This document shows, piece after piece, positions 20,993 to 31,891 of a stretch of DNA of 64,000 nt (position 1 is the stretch's first letter; each line of letters begins with the position of its first letter). Origin of the DNA: Burkholderiales bacterium. Lineage in GTDB: Bacteria > Pseudomonadota > Gammaproteobacteria > Burkholderiales > SG8-39. The notes under the pieces are model-generated. The model was not told the origin of the DNA. It ran no database searches and saw nothing but the letters and a program-made list of their open reading frames with translations. Position numbers and translations under genes: made by a program. The stretch lies in the NCBI GenBank assembly GCA_027493935.1, contig JAOSJV010000010.1, forward strand, positions 372,001 to 436,000, in the 5' to 3' direction.

Positions 20993-22093
20993 TCAGGCGG
21001 GCTTGCCCGGAATCGGCGGCGTCGGCGGCGCGACGTCCGCGTTCTGCGCGCGGTGCCGCAGCGCGTGGTCCATCAGCACGATCGCAAGCATCGCCTCGGC
21101 GATCGGCGTCGCGCGGATGCCGACGCACGGGTCGTGGCGTCCGGTGGTCGCGACGCTCGTCGCCGCCCCGGCCCTGGTGATCGAGCGGCGCGGTATGCGG
21201 ATGCTCGAGGTCGGCTTGAGCGCGAGCTGCACCACGACGTCCTGTCCGGTGCTGATCCCGCCGAGCACGCCGCCCGCGTTGTTCGACAGGAAGCCGCCGG
21301 GGGTGAGCTCGTCGCCGTGCTCGGAGCCGCGCTGCATCACCGAAGCGAAGCCGGCACCGATCTCGACGCCCTTCACCGCGTTGATGCCCATCATGGCGTA
21401 GGCGATGTCGGCATCCAGCCGGTCGTACACCGGCTCGCCCCAGCCGACCGGCACGCCCTCGGCCACCACCGTGACCTTCGCGCCGCACGAGTCGCCGGCC
21501 TCGCGCAGCTCGTCCATGAAGCGCTCGAGCGTCGGCACGATCGCGGGGTCGGGCGCGAAGAACGGATTCGCGTTCACCGCATCCCACGACCCGAAGGCGA
21601 TCGGGTGCGGCCCGAGCTGCGCGAGATGGCCGCGCACCGTGACGCCATGGCGCTCGCGCAGCCATTTCTTCGCGATCGCGCCGGCGACCACGCGCACCAT
21701 CGTTTCGCGCGCGGAGGCGCGTCCGCCGCCGCGGTGGTCGCGGATGCCGAACTTCTGCCAGTAGGTGTAGTCGGCGTGCCCGGGGCGGAACGTGTCGGCG
21801 AGCGCGCCATAGTCCTTGCTGCGCTGATCCTCATTGCGGATCAGGAAGCCGATGGCGGTGCCGGTGGTCTTGCCCTCGAAGACGCCCGAGAGGAGCTCGA
21901 TGCGGTCCGACTCGCGCCGCTGCGTCACGTGGCGCGAGGTGCCCGGCTTGCGCCGGTCGAGCTCCCGCTGGATGTCGGCCTCCGCGAGGGCGAGCCCCGG
22001 CGGGCAGCCATCGACGACGCCGCCGTACGCCGGCCCGTGGCTCTCGCCGAACGAGGTCACGCAGTAGAGCTTGCCGAAGGTGTTGCCAGACAC
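20993..22093 (-). CDS. aroC: Chorismate synthase
   Basis: Last step of the shikimate pathway: anti-1,4 elimination of phosphate from EPSP with reduced FMN. Signature segments are [18 protein letters not shown] at the N-terminus, the FMN-binding [18 protein letters not shown] and the C-terminal [19 protein letters not shown]. 366 residues with a normal length. Start ATG at 22093. Intact. Monocistronic in appearance. Confidence 0.97.
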   Translation of the reverse strand: MSGNTFGKLYCVTSFGESHGPAYGGVVDGCPPGLALAEADIQRELDRRKPGTSRHVTQRRESDRIELLSGVFEGKTTGTAIGFLIRNEDQRSKDYGALADTFRPGHADYTYWQKFGIRDHRGGGRASARETMVRVVAGAIAKKWLRERHGVTVRGHLAQLGPHPIAFGSWDAVNANPFFAPDPAIVPTLERFMDELREAGDSCGAKVTVVAEGVPVGWGEPVYDRLDADIAYAMMGINAVKGVEIGAGFASVMQRGSEHGDELTPGGFLSNNAGGVLGGISTGQDVVVQLALKPTSSIRIPRRSITRAGAATSVATTGRHDPCVGIRATPIAEAMLAIVLMDHALRHRAQNADVAPPTPPIPGKPA

Positions 22094-22341
22094 GTCCGCC
22101 CGCTAAAGCCCGGAAAATCAATGCAAAAGTCTAGCACGCCGACGCGGGCCGCCGGCGCGGGAACCACCTCCCACGGCCGAACGGCGCACCGTCCGGCCGC
22201 AACCGCGCATCGTACGGACGACCGAGCACCGCGGTGATCGGGGCACCCGCCGATAGCTTCGGCCTGCACCGGAGCGGCGGTTGCCCGACGACCGCGCGTT
22301 CGCGCTACCATCCCGCGTGCGCCCGGTGCGCGAGCGGAATC

Positions 22342-22575
22342 ATGGCCGGAACCGACCCCGAAAGGCCGCAGGATCAGAAGCAGGCGCCCGCGCCCGAGCG
22401 CGCGAAGGGCCCGGGCGGACTCACCATGCGCGAGATCCACGCGCAGGCGAAGCGTGGCCTGGCACGCGATCGCGCCGCACAGAAGGTAAACAACCCGCTC
22501 GCCCAGCCGCACAGCCGCTGGCAGCGGCTCGTGCGCTACGTCTGGGACCGCAAGGGCGGGGACGGCCGGCGCTAG
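22342..22575 (+). CDS. Small basic hypothetical protein
   Basis: 77 residues, not recognised. It starts MAGTDPERPQDQKQAPAPER and has a charged, helix-prone middle (MREIHAQAKRGLARDRAAQK) and a Trp/Arg-rich end (WQRLVRYVWDRKGG). No signal peptide or membrane helix. Codon use is like its neighbours. It sits alone between aroC and the DUF2339 gene, convergent with the latter with 19 bases between. The frame is open further upstream to 22234, but that part does not look coding. Confidence 0.5.
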   Translation: MAGTDPERPQDQKQAPAPERAKGPGGLTMREIHAQAKRGLARDRAAQKVNNPLAQPHSRWQRLVRYVWDRKGGDGRR

Positions 22576-22594
22576 CCCGCTCACGGCCCACCGC

Positions 22595-25389
22595 TCACTC
22601 CCGCTCGCGCGGCCAGCGCGGCGGCACCGGCGAGAAATAGCCGATCGCGAGCAGCAGCGCGCCGACCGCGATGAACGAGACGATGCGCTCGATGCCGCCG
22701 ATCCGCGAGAGATCTACGGCGAAGAGCTTGACCACCACGACGCCGAGCAGAACGGCGCCTGCGAACCAGAGCGCGCGCAGCCCGCGGCGCGTGGCGAGCA
22801 CCATCGCCGCGAGCGCTAGGACGGTCCAGAAGACCGAAAACGAGGTCTGCACGAGCGTCGAGCGCAGCATCGCATCGAGGCGGTAGGGAATGTCGGCCCA
22901 GTGGTGCAGGGTGCGCAGCAGCATGCCGTTCAGCCAGACGAAGGCTGCCGCGCCGAGCACGCCGGCGGAGAGCGCGGGCGCGAGCCACCCGAGCCAACCG
23001 CGCGCTCGCACCGCGAAGTACCAGAACCCAAGAGCCGCCAGCGCCGCGAGCATCGCGAGATCGAGCGGATTGGCGAGCGGGACGTACGGCAGCGGCGCGG
23101 AATCGCCGCTCGCGATCGCATTCGCCATGACGAGCCAGGCGAGCAGGTAGCCCGCCATCGGCAGCCCGCCGCGCACCATGTAGGTCTCTAGGTGGCGCGC
23201 GACCGGCCATCCGGAGCGCTCGCTCGCGCGGCTGATCGCCGCGAGCGCGATCGTCGGTACGATCCCCCAAGCGACCAGGGGCCACACTCCGGCGGCCGCG
23301 CGCTCGACCCACCATGCGACCTCCCGCGAGGCGAGCACGACCGCGAGCCACAGCGCGGCGACATGCGCCGCGCGTGCGTACCAGGCCCACAACTCATCCT
23401 CGTGACGGCGCAGCGTCCAGGCGAGCGCGCCGAACGCGAACGGCCAAGCGAGCCAGCCGTAGCGCGCGAGCGGGTGCGGCAGATCGGCGAGCGCCCCTGC
23501 GCCGATCAGCGCCATGGCCGGTGCGAGCAGCGTGGCCGGGACGACCGCCGCCGGCCAGGCAAGCCGGGTGCGCAGCACACTCGCGATGACGGCCGTCGCG
23601 GCGGCGAAGCCGAGCGTGGCGCCGATCTCGTGACGGCCGGGGACGAACTCCGCGATCTCGTGCAGGCCGCCGACCACCCACCAGAGCACGCCCCACCCGA
23701 AGAGCAGGTTGGCGACGAGCGCGGTCGCGCCGGCGAACGCGCCGTCGGGCGTCGCCGCAGCGCGCCCGACCACGCGCGCGCAGAAGAGCCCCGCGACGGC
23801 GAGTAGCAGGCAGCCGAGGAACGCGCTGTTTGCGAGGGGCACAGCCGCGGTCAGGCCCTCCTGACCGGCAAGGAACGCGACCGCGGCGGCGGGCTGCAGC
23901 GCCACGCCGAGCCAGTGCGCGAGGCGGCGGCCCTGCCGAGCGCCGACCCAGACGATCGCCGCGCCCTCGAGCGCCCAGGCGGCGGACGTCAGGCGGGCGT
24001 CCAGGGCGAGCGGGATCGCGATCGTGCCGAACGCCACGCCCAGCGCGAGGAACGACTCGACCAGCAGCAGCGCGCCCGCGCGGCGCCGCGACCAAAGCGC
24101 GGCTGCGAGCGCGAGATAGAACGCGCCGAGCGCGAGCGCGCTCAGCGCAAGGCCGTACTCGCTGTCGCGGACGAGCGCGCCCTGCAGGCCGAACGCGAGG
24201 AGCGGCGTGCCGAAGACGAGCGTGCCGTCGACGTAGCTGCGCACCTCGAGCGCGCGACGCAGCGCATACAGCACCGCGATGCCGACGTAGATCAGGAAGG
24301 ACGCGACCAGGAACGGCTCGGTCGTCGCGAAGTGCTCGGGGCGGTAGAACCGCGCGCCCCACAGGGTCCCGATCGCGAACGTGAACGCGAAGCCGAGCAG
24401 GTTGAGCGGCCGCCACGCCTTGCGCCAGGCGAGCGCCAGGATGCCGAGGTTCAGGCACAGGTAGTACCCGAACAGCATCACGTGGCTGCCGCGGCCCGTG
24501 GACGCGAGCACCGGCGCGAGGAAGCCGCCTGCCACCGCGAGCATCGCGAGCGACAGCGCGTCCTGCCGGATCGCGAGCCACGTCGAGGCGACCACCAGGC
24601 CGAGGAGCAGCGCGAACGCCGCCCCGGGGGCAGCAGCCCGTACAGGCGAAGCGCGGCGAATACCGTGAGATAGAGGACCCCGACGCCGCCGCCCTGCATC
24701 GCGAGCGCGTAGCCCGGCCGGCGTGCGCGCAGGCGCCCCCCGATTGCGAGCATCACGAATGCGCCGGCGGCGATGCCGGCCAGCCGCAGCGCGATCGGAA
24801 AGCGGAAGTTCTCGGCGGCATACTTAGCGAGGAACGCGACGCCGAAGAACAGGATCACGACGCCGAGCCGCACGAGCGTGTTGCCGCCGACGAGCCAGCG
24901 CCACGCAGCCGATCCTCGAGCGCGGGCGGCGCCGCGGTCGCCGACCTCGCCGGCGTCGCGCGCACTCGCAGGCGCGGCCGCCGCGCGTTCGGGCGCTGCG
25001 GCGTGCTCGACCGCGCCCGGCAGGGGCTTCACAGCGGGCGTACCGGCGGCCCGCGCGGCTTCGACAAGCGCCTCCCGCGCGCGCTCCGGCGCCGCGGGCG
25101 TCTCCGGAAACGGCGGCAGCGCGCCGACGCCGAGGCGCTTCTCGATCTCCTCGAGCCGCAGGTGAACGTGGTGGAGGGAGCGGTAGATGTGATCGAACCT
25201 GGCGTCCACGCTCGCCTGCCGGCGCGGTACTGCCCGCTGCGACTGCGGCTCGGCCCGCAGCAGCCCGAAGAGCGCGGCGCCGCCGATCGCGCCGAGCAGC
25301 GCGCCGCCGAGCACGGCTGCGAATCCGCCGAGCGACGTTCCGACCGTGGCGCCGATGACCAGACCGAGCAGGCCGCCTAGGAACCGCAT
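22595..25389 (-). CDS. DUF2339 giant membrane protein (frameshifted)
   Basis: About 931 residues, some 25 membrane helices. It begins with a Gly-rich helix (FLGGLLGLVIGATVGTSLGG), then a soluble coiled-coil-like stretch with HLRLEEIEKRLG and an Ala/Pro linker, then WRWLVGGNTLVRLGVVILFF, the DUF2339 landmark, and helix after helix to the end. Function unknown for the family. The frame breaks at 24622-24625, where CCCC should be one base longer; LYGLLPPGAAFALLL is split. It lies 13 bases after the acyltransferase fusion's end, though they are on the same strand and read DUF2339 first to the right. Confidence 0.88.
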
Positions 25390-25402
25390 GTCCGCGTCTT
25401 CC

Positions 25403-27288
25403 CTACTTGAAATCGCCCCGCAACGCGAGGACGGCCGCCTGCAGGCCCTCCGGGGTCACCTGCTCCGGCGGCCACGGCGGCGCGGCCGCGAGCGCGATCT
25501 TCGAGAACAGCCCGCGCCGCAACGGCCGCGTCATCGCCGCGCCCCCCTTGCGGCTGAACGTGCTGCCCCACAGCCCGCGCAGCGTCATCGGCACCACCGG
25601 CACCGGCGTCTCCTCGACGATGCGCTTCACGCCGCCGCGGAAGTCGTTCAGCTCGCCCGACTCGGTGATCCGGCCCTCGGGGAAAATGCCGACGAGCTCG
25701 CCCGCGCGCAGCGCGGCCGCGATCTCGCCGTAGGCGCGCTCGAGCGCCCCGGGTCGGCCTTGCGCGGCGCGATCGGGATCGCACCGCCGGTGCGGAAGAT
25801 GAAGTTGAGCACCGGCAGGCGGTAGATGCTGCGGTCCATGACGAAGCGGATCGGCCTCCGGCACGCCGCCATGATCACCACCGCGTCGACGAAGCTCACG
25901 TGGTTGCACACCAGCAGCGCCGGGCCCTCCTCTGGGATGTGCTCGAGGCCCGACTTCTCGAGCCGGTAGACGCTGTGCACGAGCAGCCACGCGAGGAACC
26001 GCATCAGGAACTCGGGCACCAGCGTGTAGATGAAAACCGCCACCGCGGCGTTGAGTAGCGCGGTGACCAGAACGAGCTGCGGCACGGTCACGCCGCGCTG
26101 CAGAAGCCCGGCTGCGAACAGCGCCGCCGCCACCATGAACACCGCGTTCAGCACGTTGTTCGCCGCGATGACGCGCGCCTGGTGCTGCCTCTCGGCACGG
26201 CTCTGGATCAGCGCGTAGAGCGGCACGATGAAGACGCCGCCGAAAAGGCCGATTGCGAAGAGATCGGCGAGCACGCGCAGCGCGCCCGGCCGCGCGAGGA
26301 AGGCGCCCACCCCGGCGAGCGCGCCGTCCGCACCCGCGGGACTGGCGAGGAAGAGATCGAGCGCGAACACCGTAAGGCCGATCGAGCCGAACGGCACCAG
26401 GCCGAGCTCGACCTTGTGGCCGGACATGCGCTCGCAGGCGAGCGACCCGGCGCCGATGCCGATCGACAGCGCGGCGAGCAGCAGCGTCGCGACGTGCTCG
26501 TCGCCGCCGAGGTGCGCGCGCGCGAACGCAGGAAACTGCGAGAGCAGCAGGAAGCCGTAGAACCAGAACCACGAGACGCCGAGGATCGAGAGAAAGACCG
26601 TGCGGTTGCCGCGTGCGAAGCGGAGGATCGCCCACGTTTCGGCCGCGACGTTCCAGCGCAGTCGCAGCCCCGGGTCCGGCGCCGGAACCGGCGGGATGAA
26701 ACGGCTTGCCGCGTAGCCGGCCAGCGCGATCGCGACGATCGTCGCCGGAACCGCCGCACCCGGCCCGTCGGCGCGCGCGATCAGCAGTCCGCCGGCGATG
26801 GTGCCGGCGAGGATCGCGATCGAGGTGCCGGTCTCGACCAGCGCATTGCCGCCGATGAGCTCTTCCTCGCGCAGCGTGCGCGGCAGCAGCGAGTACTTGA
26901 CCGGACCGAACAGCGTCGAGTGCAGTCCGAACAGGAACAGCGCCGCGAGCAACAGTCCGAGGTCGCGCTGCGCGAAGCCGATCGCGCCGAGCGCGGCGAT
27001 GCCGATCTCGAACAGCTTCACGGCGCGAATCACGCGCGCCTTGTCGTACTTGTCGGCGAGCTGCCCCGCGGTGGCCGAGAAGACGAGAAACGGCAGGATG
27101 AACAGCGCGCCCGCCAGGTTGACGAGCACGTCGGCCTTGAGCCCGGCGCTCGCCCCGGTCTGGAACGCGATCAGGATCACCAGTGCGTTCTTGAACACGT
27201 TGTCGTTGAACGCGCCGAGGAACTGGGTCGCGAAGTAGGGGCCGAAGCGCCGCTCGGCGAGCAGGCGGAACTGGCTGCGATCGGCCAT
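25403..27288 (-). CDS. LplT-PlsC type transporter/acyltransferase fusion (frameshifted)
   Basis: About 628 residues. The N-terminal 420 residues form an MFS domain of lysophospholipid-transporter (LplT) type (FATQFLGAFNDNVFKNALVI is the signature; GPVKYSLLPRTL follows). The C-terminal 200 form a PlsC-type acyltransferase with the catalytic NHVSFVD and the FPEGRIT motif. In E. coli LplT and Aas do lysophospholipid uptake and re-acylation as separate genes; here no AMP-binding (acyl-ACP synthetase) domain follows. One base is missing from a CCCC run at 25747-25750 (KADPGALERAYGEI expected). An ArsR-type regulator is 14 bases upstream. Confidence 0.9.
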
Positions 27289-27302
27289 CCGCGCCCCTGC
27301 CC

Positions 27303-27615
27303 TCAGGCGTTGCCGCGCACGTAGTCGGCCACCGCCGCAAGCGCCGCGAGCAGGCGGCGCCGGTCGACCCAGTAATAGACCTCGCGGCCGCGCTTCTCGC
27401 TCGCCAGCACGCCTGCCTCGCGCAGCACCTTGAGGGTGGTGCGAAACGGTCGGCCGGCTGAGCGTCGAGGCCGCCGCGATCTCGCCCGCGGTCATGCGCT
27501 CGCCGGGTTCGAACAGGAGCAGGATGCGCTGGCGGTGCGCGTCGCCGAGCGCGACGAACACCTTGGCGACCGACCGCCAGGCGGACGGGATATGGCGGAG
27601 GTACCTGCGCGGCAC
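27303..27615 (-). CDS. ArsR-family transcriptional regulator (frameshifted)
   Basis: Winged-helix repressor of about 100 residues. The N-terminal part has ALGDAHRQRILLLFEPGERM and the recognition helix STLSRPTVSHH. The second part in another frame reads LKVLREAGVLASEKRGREVY then the wing and YVRGNA at the end. A GGG at 27434-27436 (expected GG) breaks the frame. No metal-site CxC is visible in the alpha3 helix. The start is unsure; GTG 27615 is tentative. It precedes the LplT-PlsC gene by 14 bases and may regulate it. Confidence 0.75.
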
Positions 27616-27826
27616 GATGCCCGGAAGCGCTAGTAAAGTGTCGATATGTTTCGACGCTTCGTCGCTTCTGTCAATCTCCCGGGGGCGTTTTGTGAACTGG
27701 GTCACGGCCGCCCGGTAGCCGCGGCTGCGTGGGAACCGGCAATGCGGGGGTAGGCAATGCCCCCCCGCGGCGCGGCGCGCCGCGCACCACCTCACACCGC
27801 GGCGGCCGGCCGGCCGGGCGCGGAGA

Positions 27827-28285
27827 TCACGCCGGCCAGTTCTTGATGTAGCCCTTCAGCATGCGGTTCTCGAAGTTCTTCTCCTCGAGCACCGCCCGCG
27901 CGACGTCGTGGAACGAGATGACGCCGAGCAGCGTCTCGCCCTCCATGACCGGTACGTAGCGCGCGTGACGCTCGACCATCTGGCTGCGCAGCTCGTCCAG
28001 GTCCATCTCCGGGTGAGTGATGAACGGCTCCACCTGCATCGCCTCACCGACCCTGATCTCGGCGATCGGCGGCGTCGGGCCGGCCCGCTTCTCGCGCTGG
28101 CGCTTCGCGAGGACGTCGATCACCTCGCGGAAGGTCAGCATGCCGACCAGCTTCCCGCCGCTCATCACTACGAGCGAGCCGATGTCGTTGTCGGCCATGA
28201 CCATGACGCCTTCGGAGAGCGGGGTGTCCGGCGTCGCGGTGTAGAGCGTGCTCCCCTTGATGCGAAGGACTTCCTTGACCTGCAT
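27827..28285 (-). CDS. CBS-domain pair protein
   Basis: 152 residues made of two CBS domains: LSEGVMVMADNDIGSLVVMS and LDELRSQMVERHARYVPVME are the core segments. Such proteins bind adenosine nucleotides as regulatory modules. Start is ATG 28285 with a GGAGGG ribosome site 8 bases upstream. No other domain. It is downstream of fdxA on the same strand but separated by 96 bases with a hairpin, so likely independent. Confidence 0.9.
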   Translation of the reverse strand: MQVKEVLRIKGSTLYTATPDTPLSEGVMVMADNDIGSLVVMSGGKLVGMLTFREVIDVLAKRQREKRAGPTPPIAEIRVGEAMQVEPFITHPEMDLDELRSQMVERHARYVPVMEGETLLGVISFHDVARAVLEEKNFENRMLKGYIKNWPA

Positions 28286-28363
28286 GGCTTCCCTCCCGGC
28301 GCAGCGCCTCAGAACCATGTTAGATCACGCCGTGCGGCGAGGAAAGCGCCCGGCAAGGCGACG

Positions 28364-28381
28364 CCGGCGCCCCAGCGCCGG
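28364..28381. terminator. Hairpin at the fdxA 3' end
   Basis: CCGGCGC and GCGCCGG (exact reverse complements, 4-base loop) directly follow the fdxA stop codon on the minus strand. Likely terminator; no T run. Confidence 0.4.
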
Positions 28382-28705
28382 TCAGCGCTCGAGCAGGTGG
28401 GTCTTCTCCTTTGACTTCGCCCACTCGTCGGCATCGGCCGGCGGATCCTTGCGCTCCACGATCGGCTTCCAGAGCTTCGCCAGCTCGGCATTGAGCGCGG
28501 TGAATTGGCGCTGCTCGGGCGGCACATCGTCCTCGGCGAAGATCGCCTCGACCGGGCACTCGGCCACGCACAGCGTGCAGTCGATGCACTCGTCGGGGTC
28601 GATGACCAGCATGTTCGGCCCCTCGCGAAAGCAATCGACCGGGCACACGTCGACGCAGTCGGTGTACTTGCACTTAATGCAGCTCTCGGTGACGACGTAG
28701 GTCAT
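28382..28705 (-). CDS. fdxA: 7Fe ferredoxin (FdxA)
   Basis: Low-potential electron carrier with one [3Fe-4S] and one [4Fe-4S] cluster. 107 residues, matching Azotobacter ferredoxin I. By analogy with that protein, C9, C17 and C50 hold the 3Fe cluster and C21, C40, C43 and C46 the 4Fe cluster (motifs [17 protein letters not shown] and [12 protein letters not shown]). The helical C-terminal extension ([20 protein letters not shown]) is typical. Intact. It is divergent from trxA. Confidence 0.96.
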   Translation of the reverse strand: MTYVVTESCIKCKYTDCVDVCPVDCFREGPNMLVIDPDECIDCTLCVAECPVEAIFAEDDVPPEQRQFTALNAELAKLWKPIVERKDPPADADEWAKSKEKTHLLER

Positions 28706-28807
28706 GGCCGATCCTCGCAGGCGCCGCCGGGAATCGCAGCCGCGCGCGTGCCCATTCTAGCACCCGGGCGGCACCGCTTCGCCACCGCGGGCAGGCCCGC
28801 GCGGGGC

Positions 28808-28835
28808 TTGAAGCCCGGATTTTTGCTAGCATATT
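28808..28835 (+). promoter_or_regulatory. Candidate promoter of trxA
   Basis: TTGAAG (28808-28813) and CATATT (28830-28835) with a 16-base spacer; an alternative -10 is TAGCAT (28827-28832). The GATTTTTGCTAGCAT stretch resembles those before rho and the aminotransferase gene. About 80 bases before trxA. Confidence 0.5.
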
Positions 28836-28913
28836 CCTCCCGCATCGCGAGGCGCCGCGGCGCGGGCGCACTGGGGTGACGCCCGACCGGCGCCAAGTCC
28901 ACCCGAGGAGTCC

Positions 28914-29240
28914 ATGAGCGAGAACATCCTGCACGTCAGCGACGACACGTTCGAGCCGCAAGTGCTGAAGTCCGAAGTCCCGGTCCTGGTCGACTACTGG
29001 GCCGAGTGGTGCGGCCCGTGCAAGGCGATCGCGCCGGTGCTGGAGGAGGTCGCCAGGGAGTACGACGGTCGGCTCAAGGTGGCGAAGCTCAACGTGGACG
29101 ACAACGCCGAGGTGCCGCGGCGCTACAACATCCGCGGGATCCCGACCCTGATGCTGTTCAAGAACGGCAACATGGAGGCCTTCAAGGTCGGCTTGATGTC
29201 GAAATCGCAGCTGACCGCGTTCCTCGACAGCAACATTTAG
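28914..29240 (+). CDS. trxA: Thioredoxin 1
   Basis: General protein disulfide reductase. Redox site WCGPC within VDYWAEWCGPCKAIAPVLEE and the cis-Pro loop GIPTLMLFKNG. 108 residues, intact. Start ATG at 28914, with GAGGAG 7 bases before. It is followed by rho, a conserved neighbour pair. A hairpin and T run separate the two, so each likely has its own promoter. Confidence 0.98.
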   Translation: MSENILHVSDDTFEPQVLKSEVPVLVDYWAEWCGPCKAIAPVLEEVAREYDGRLKVAKLNVDDNAEVPRRYNIRGIPTLMLFKNGNMEAFKVGLMSKSQLTAFLDSNI

Positions 29241-29252
29241 CACGTGGGCGGT

Positions 29253-29283
29253 CCGCGCCGGGGTGGCGCGGCGGCCGGTTTTT
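29253..29283 (+). terminator. trxA terminator
   Basis: CCGCGCC (29253-29259), loop GGGGT, GGCGCGG (29265-29271), then CGGCCGG and a TTTTT run at 29279-29283. The T run merges with the candidate rho promoter. Confidence 0.55.
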
Positions 29284-29286
29284 CGC

Positions 29287-29292
29287 TAGTAT
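29287..29292 (+). promoter_or_regulatory. Candidate -10 element of rho
   Basis: TAGTAT preceded by GGTTTTTCGC, matching the element before trxA (TTTTTGCTAGCAT). It gives a rho leader of roughly 115 bases; a long leader is usual for rho, which is autoregulated in E. coli by attenuation. Confidence 0.4.
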
Positions 29293-29412
29293 CCGCTGTA
29301 CTTCCTCCGCCCGGCTCCCGGGCGCGGGACTCTCGGATCCTCTCGCAGGCCCGCTTTCGGGGCCTGCGCACCCTGGCCCGTTCGCGGGCGCTTCCCTCGC
29401 AGGCGACCGTCA

Positions 29413-30672
<1,260 letters not shown>

Positions 30673-31447
30673 CGCCCCCGCCTTCCCGCGCCTCGAGGTC
30701 GCGCGGCTGCCCGCACCCCCGCTCCGCGGGCACCGGAGTCCGCCGCGCACCTCCCGGCGATGGAGTTCCTGCTCGACAAGATCCGGGCGACCAAGTCGAA
30801 CGCCGACTTCTTCGACTCGATGCGCAGAGGCTAGCGCCCCCGCCTTCCCGCGCCTCGAGGTCGCGCGGCTGCCCGCACCCCCCGCTCCGCGGGCACCGAG
30901 TCCGCCGCGCACCTCCCGGCGATGGAGTTCCTGCTCGACAAGATCCGGGCGACCAAGTCGAACGCCGACTTCTTCGACTCGATGCGCAGAGGCTAGCGCC
31001 CCCGCCTTCCGCGCCTCGAGGTCGCGCGGCTGCCCGCACCCCCCGCTCCGCGGGCACCGAGTCCGCCGCGCACCTCCCGGCGATGGAGTTCCTGCTCGAC
31101 AAGATCCGGGCGACCAAGTCGAACGCCGACTTCTTCGACTCGATGCGCAGAGGCTAGCGCCCCCGCCTTCCCGCGCCTCGAGGTCGCGCGGCTGCCCGCA
31201 CCCCCCGCTCCGCGGGCACCGAGTCCGCCGCGCACCTCCCGGCGATGGAGTTCCTGCTCGACAAGATCCGGGCGACCAAGTCGAACGCCGACTTCTTCGA
31301 CTCGATGCGCAGAGGCTAGCAGGCGGTCCGCGCGGCGTTTGCGCTACCGCCAGTGTTCTGACATACTTTTCGTTCCTCAATGGCTTGCAACGCAGAACCG
31401 CACCGGTTCGCGGCGAGACCAAGCCGCCCACGCGAAGGAAGGCATCT

Positions 31448-31672
31448 ATGAAAGCCGGCATCCACCCGAAGTACGCGGAGATCACGGTCACGTGCAGCTG
31501 CGGCAACACGTTCACGACCCGCTCCACGCTGGCAAGACCGCTGCACGTCGAGGTCTGCTCGGTGTGCCATCCGTTCTACACCGGCAAGCAGAAGATCTTG
31601 GATACCGCGGGCCGGGTCGAGAAGTTCCGCCAGCGCTACGCGAGCACGCGCAAGAAGGCGGCGGCCGCCTGA
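31448..31672 (+). CDS. rpmE: 50S ribosomal protein L31 (zinc form)
   Basis: 74 residues, small ribosomal protein at the subunit bridge. The zinc-ligand cysteines C16, C18, C37 and C40 are all present (VTCSCGNTF and [14 protein letters not shown]), so this is the C+ form. ATG 31448 with GGAAGG before it. It follows the rho repeat array by 128 bases, which hold no other recognised feature. An intrinsic terminator follows. Intact. Confidence 0.97.
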   Translation: MKAGIHPKYAEITVTCSCGNTFTTRSTLARPLHVEVCSVCHPFYTGKQKILDTAGRVEKFRQRYASTRKKAAAA

Positions 31673-31729
31673 CGCGCCGGGGCGGGGTACGCCGCCGCGG
31701 CGCGCGCCTCCGGCACGATGCCGCGCACG

Positions 31730-31752
31730 AAGGCAGCTGCGGCTGCCTTTTT
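31730..31752 (+). terminator. Intrinsic terminator of rpmE
   Basis: AAGGCAGC, loop TGCG, GCTGCCTT: an exact 8-bp stem running into TTTTT. The clearest rho-independent terminator in the window, 58 bases past the rpmE stop. Confidence 0.85.
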
Positions 31753-31769
31753 CGTTTCCGACCGACGGC

Positions 31770-31775
31770 TAGAAT
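31770..31775 (+). promoter_or_regulatory. Candidate -10 element for the glycosyltransferase-pgi unit
   Basis: TAGAAT just after the rpmE terminator, about 117 bases before the glycosyltransferase ATG. No clear -35. Confidence 0.35.
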
Positions 31776-31891
31776 TCCCTCATGCATGCCCTCGTCCGAC
31801 CTCGCCCGCCGCGGTCGCTCGCGCCGGCGCTCCCGCAGCGGCCCCGCACCACGCGGCGGCACGGACGGCGATCGACTAGGTAGCGGGCGCG

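Noticed and set aside
30760..31319. The four extra rho-end blocks as small independent genes (24 residues each)
   Set aside because: No ribosome site precedes the ATGs; the peptide is just the C-terminus of Rho.
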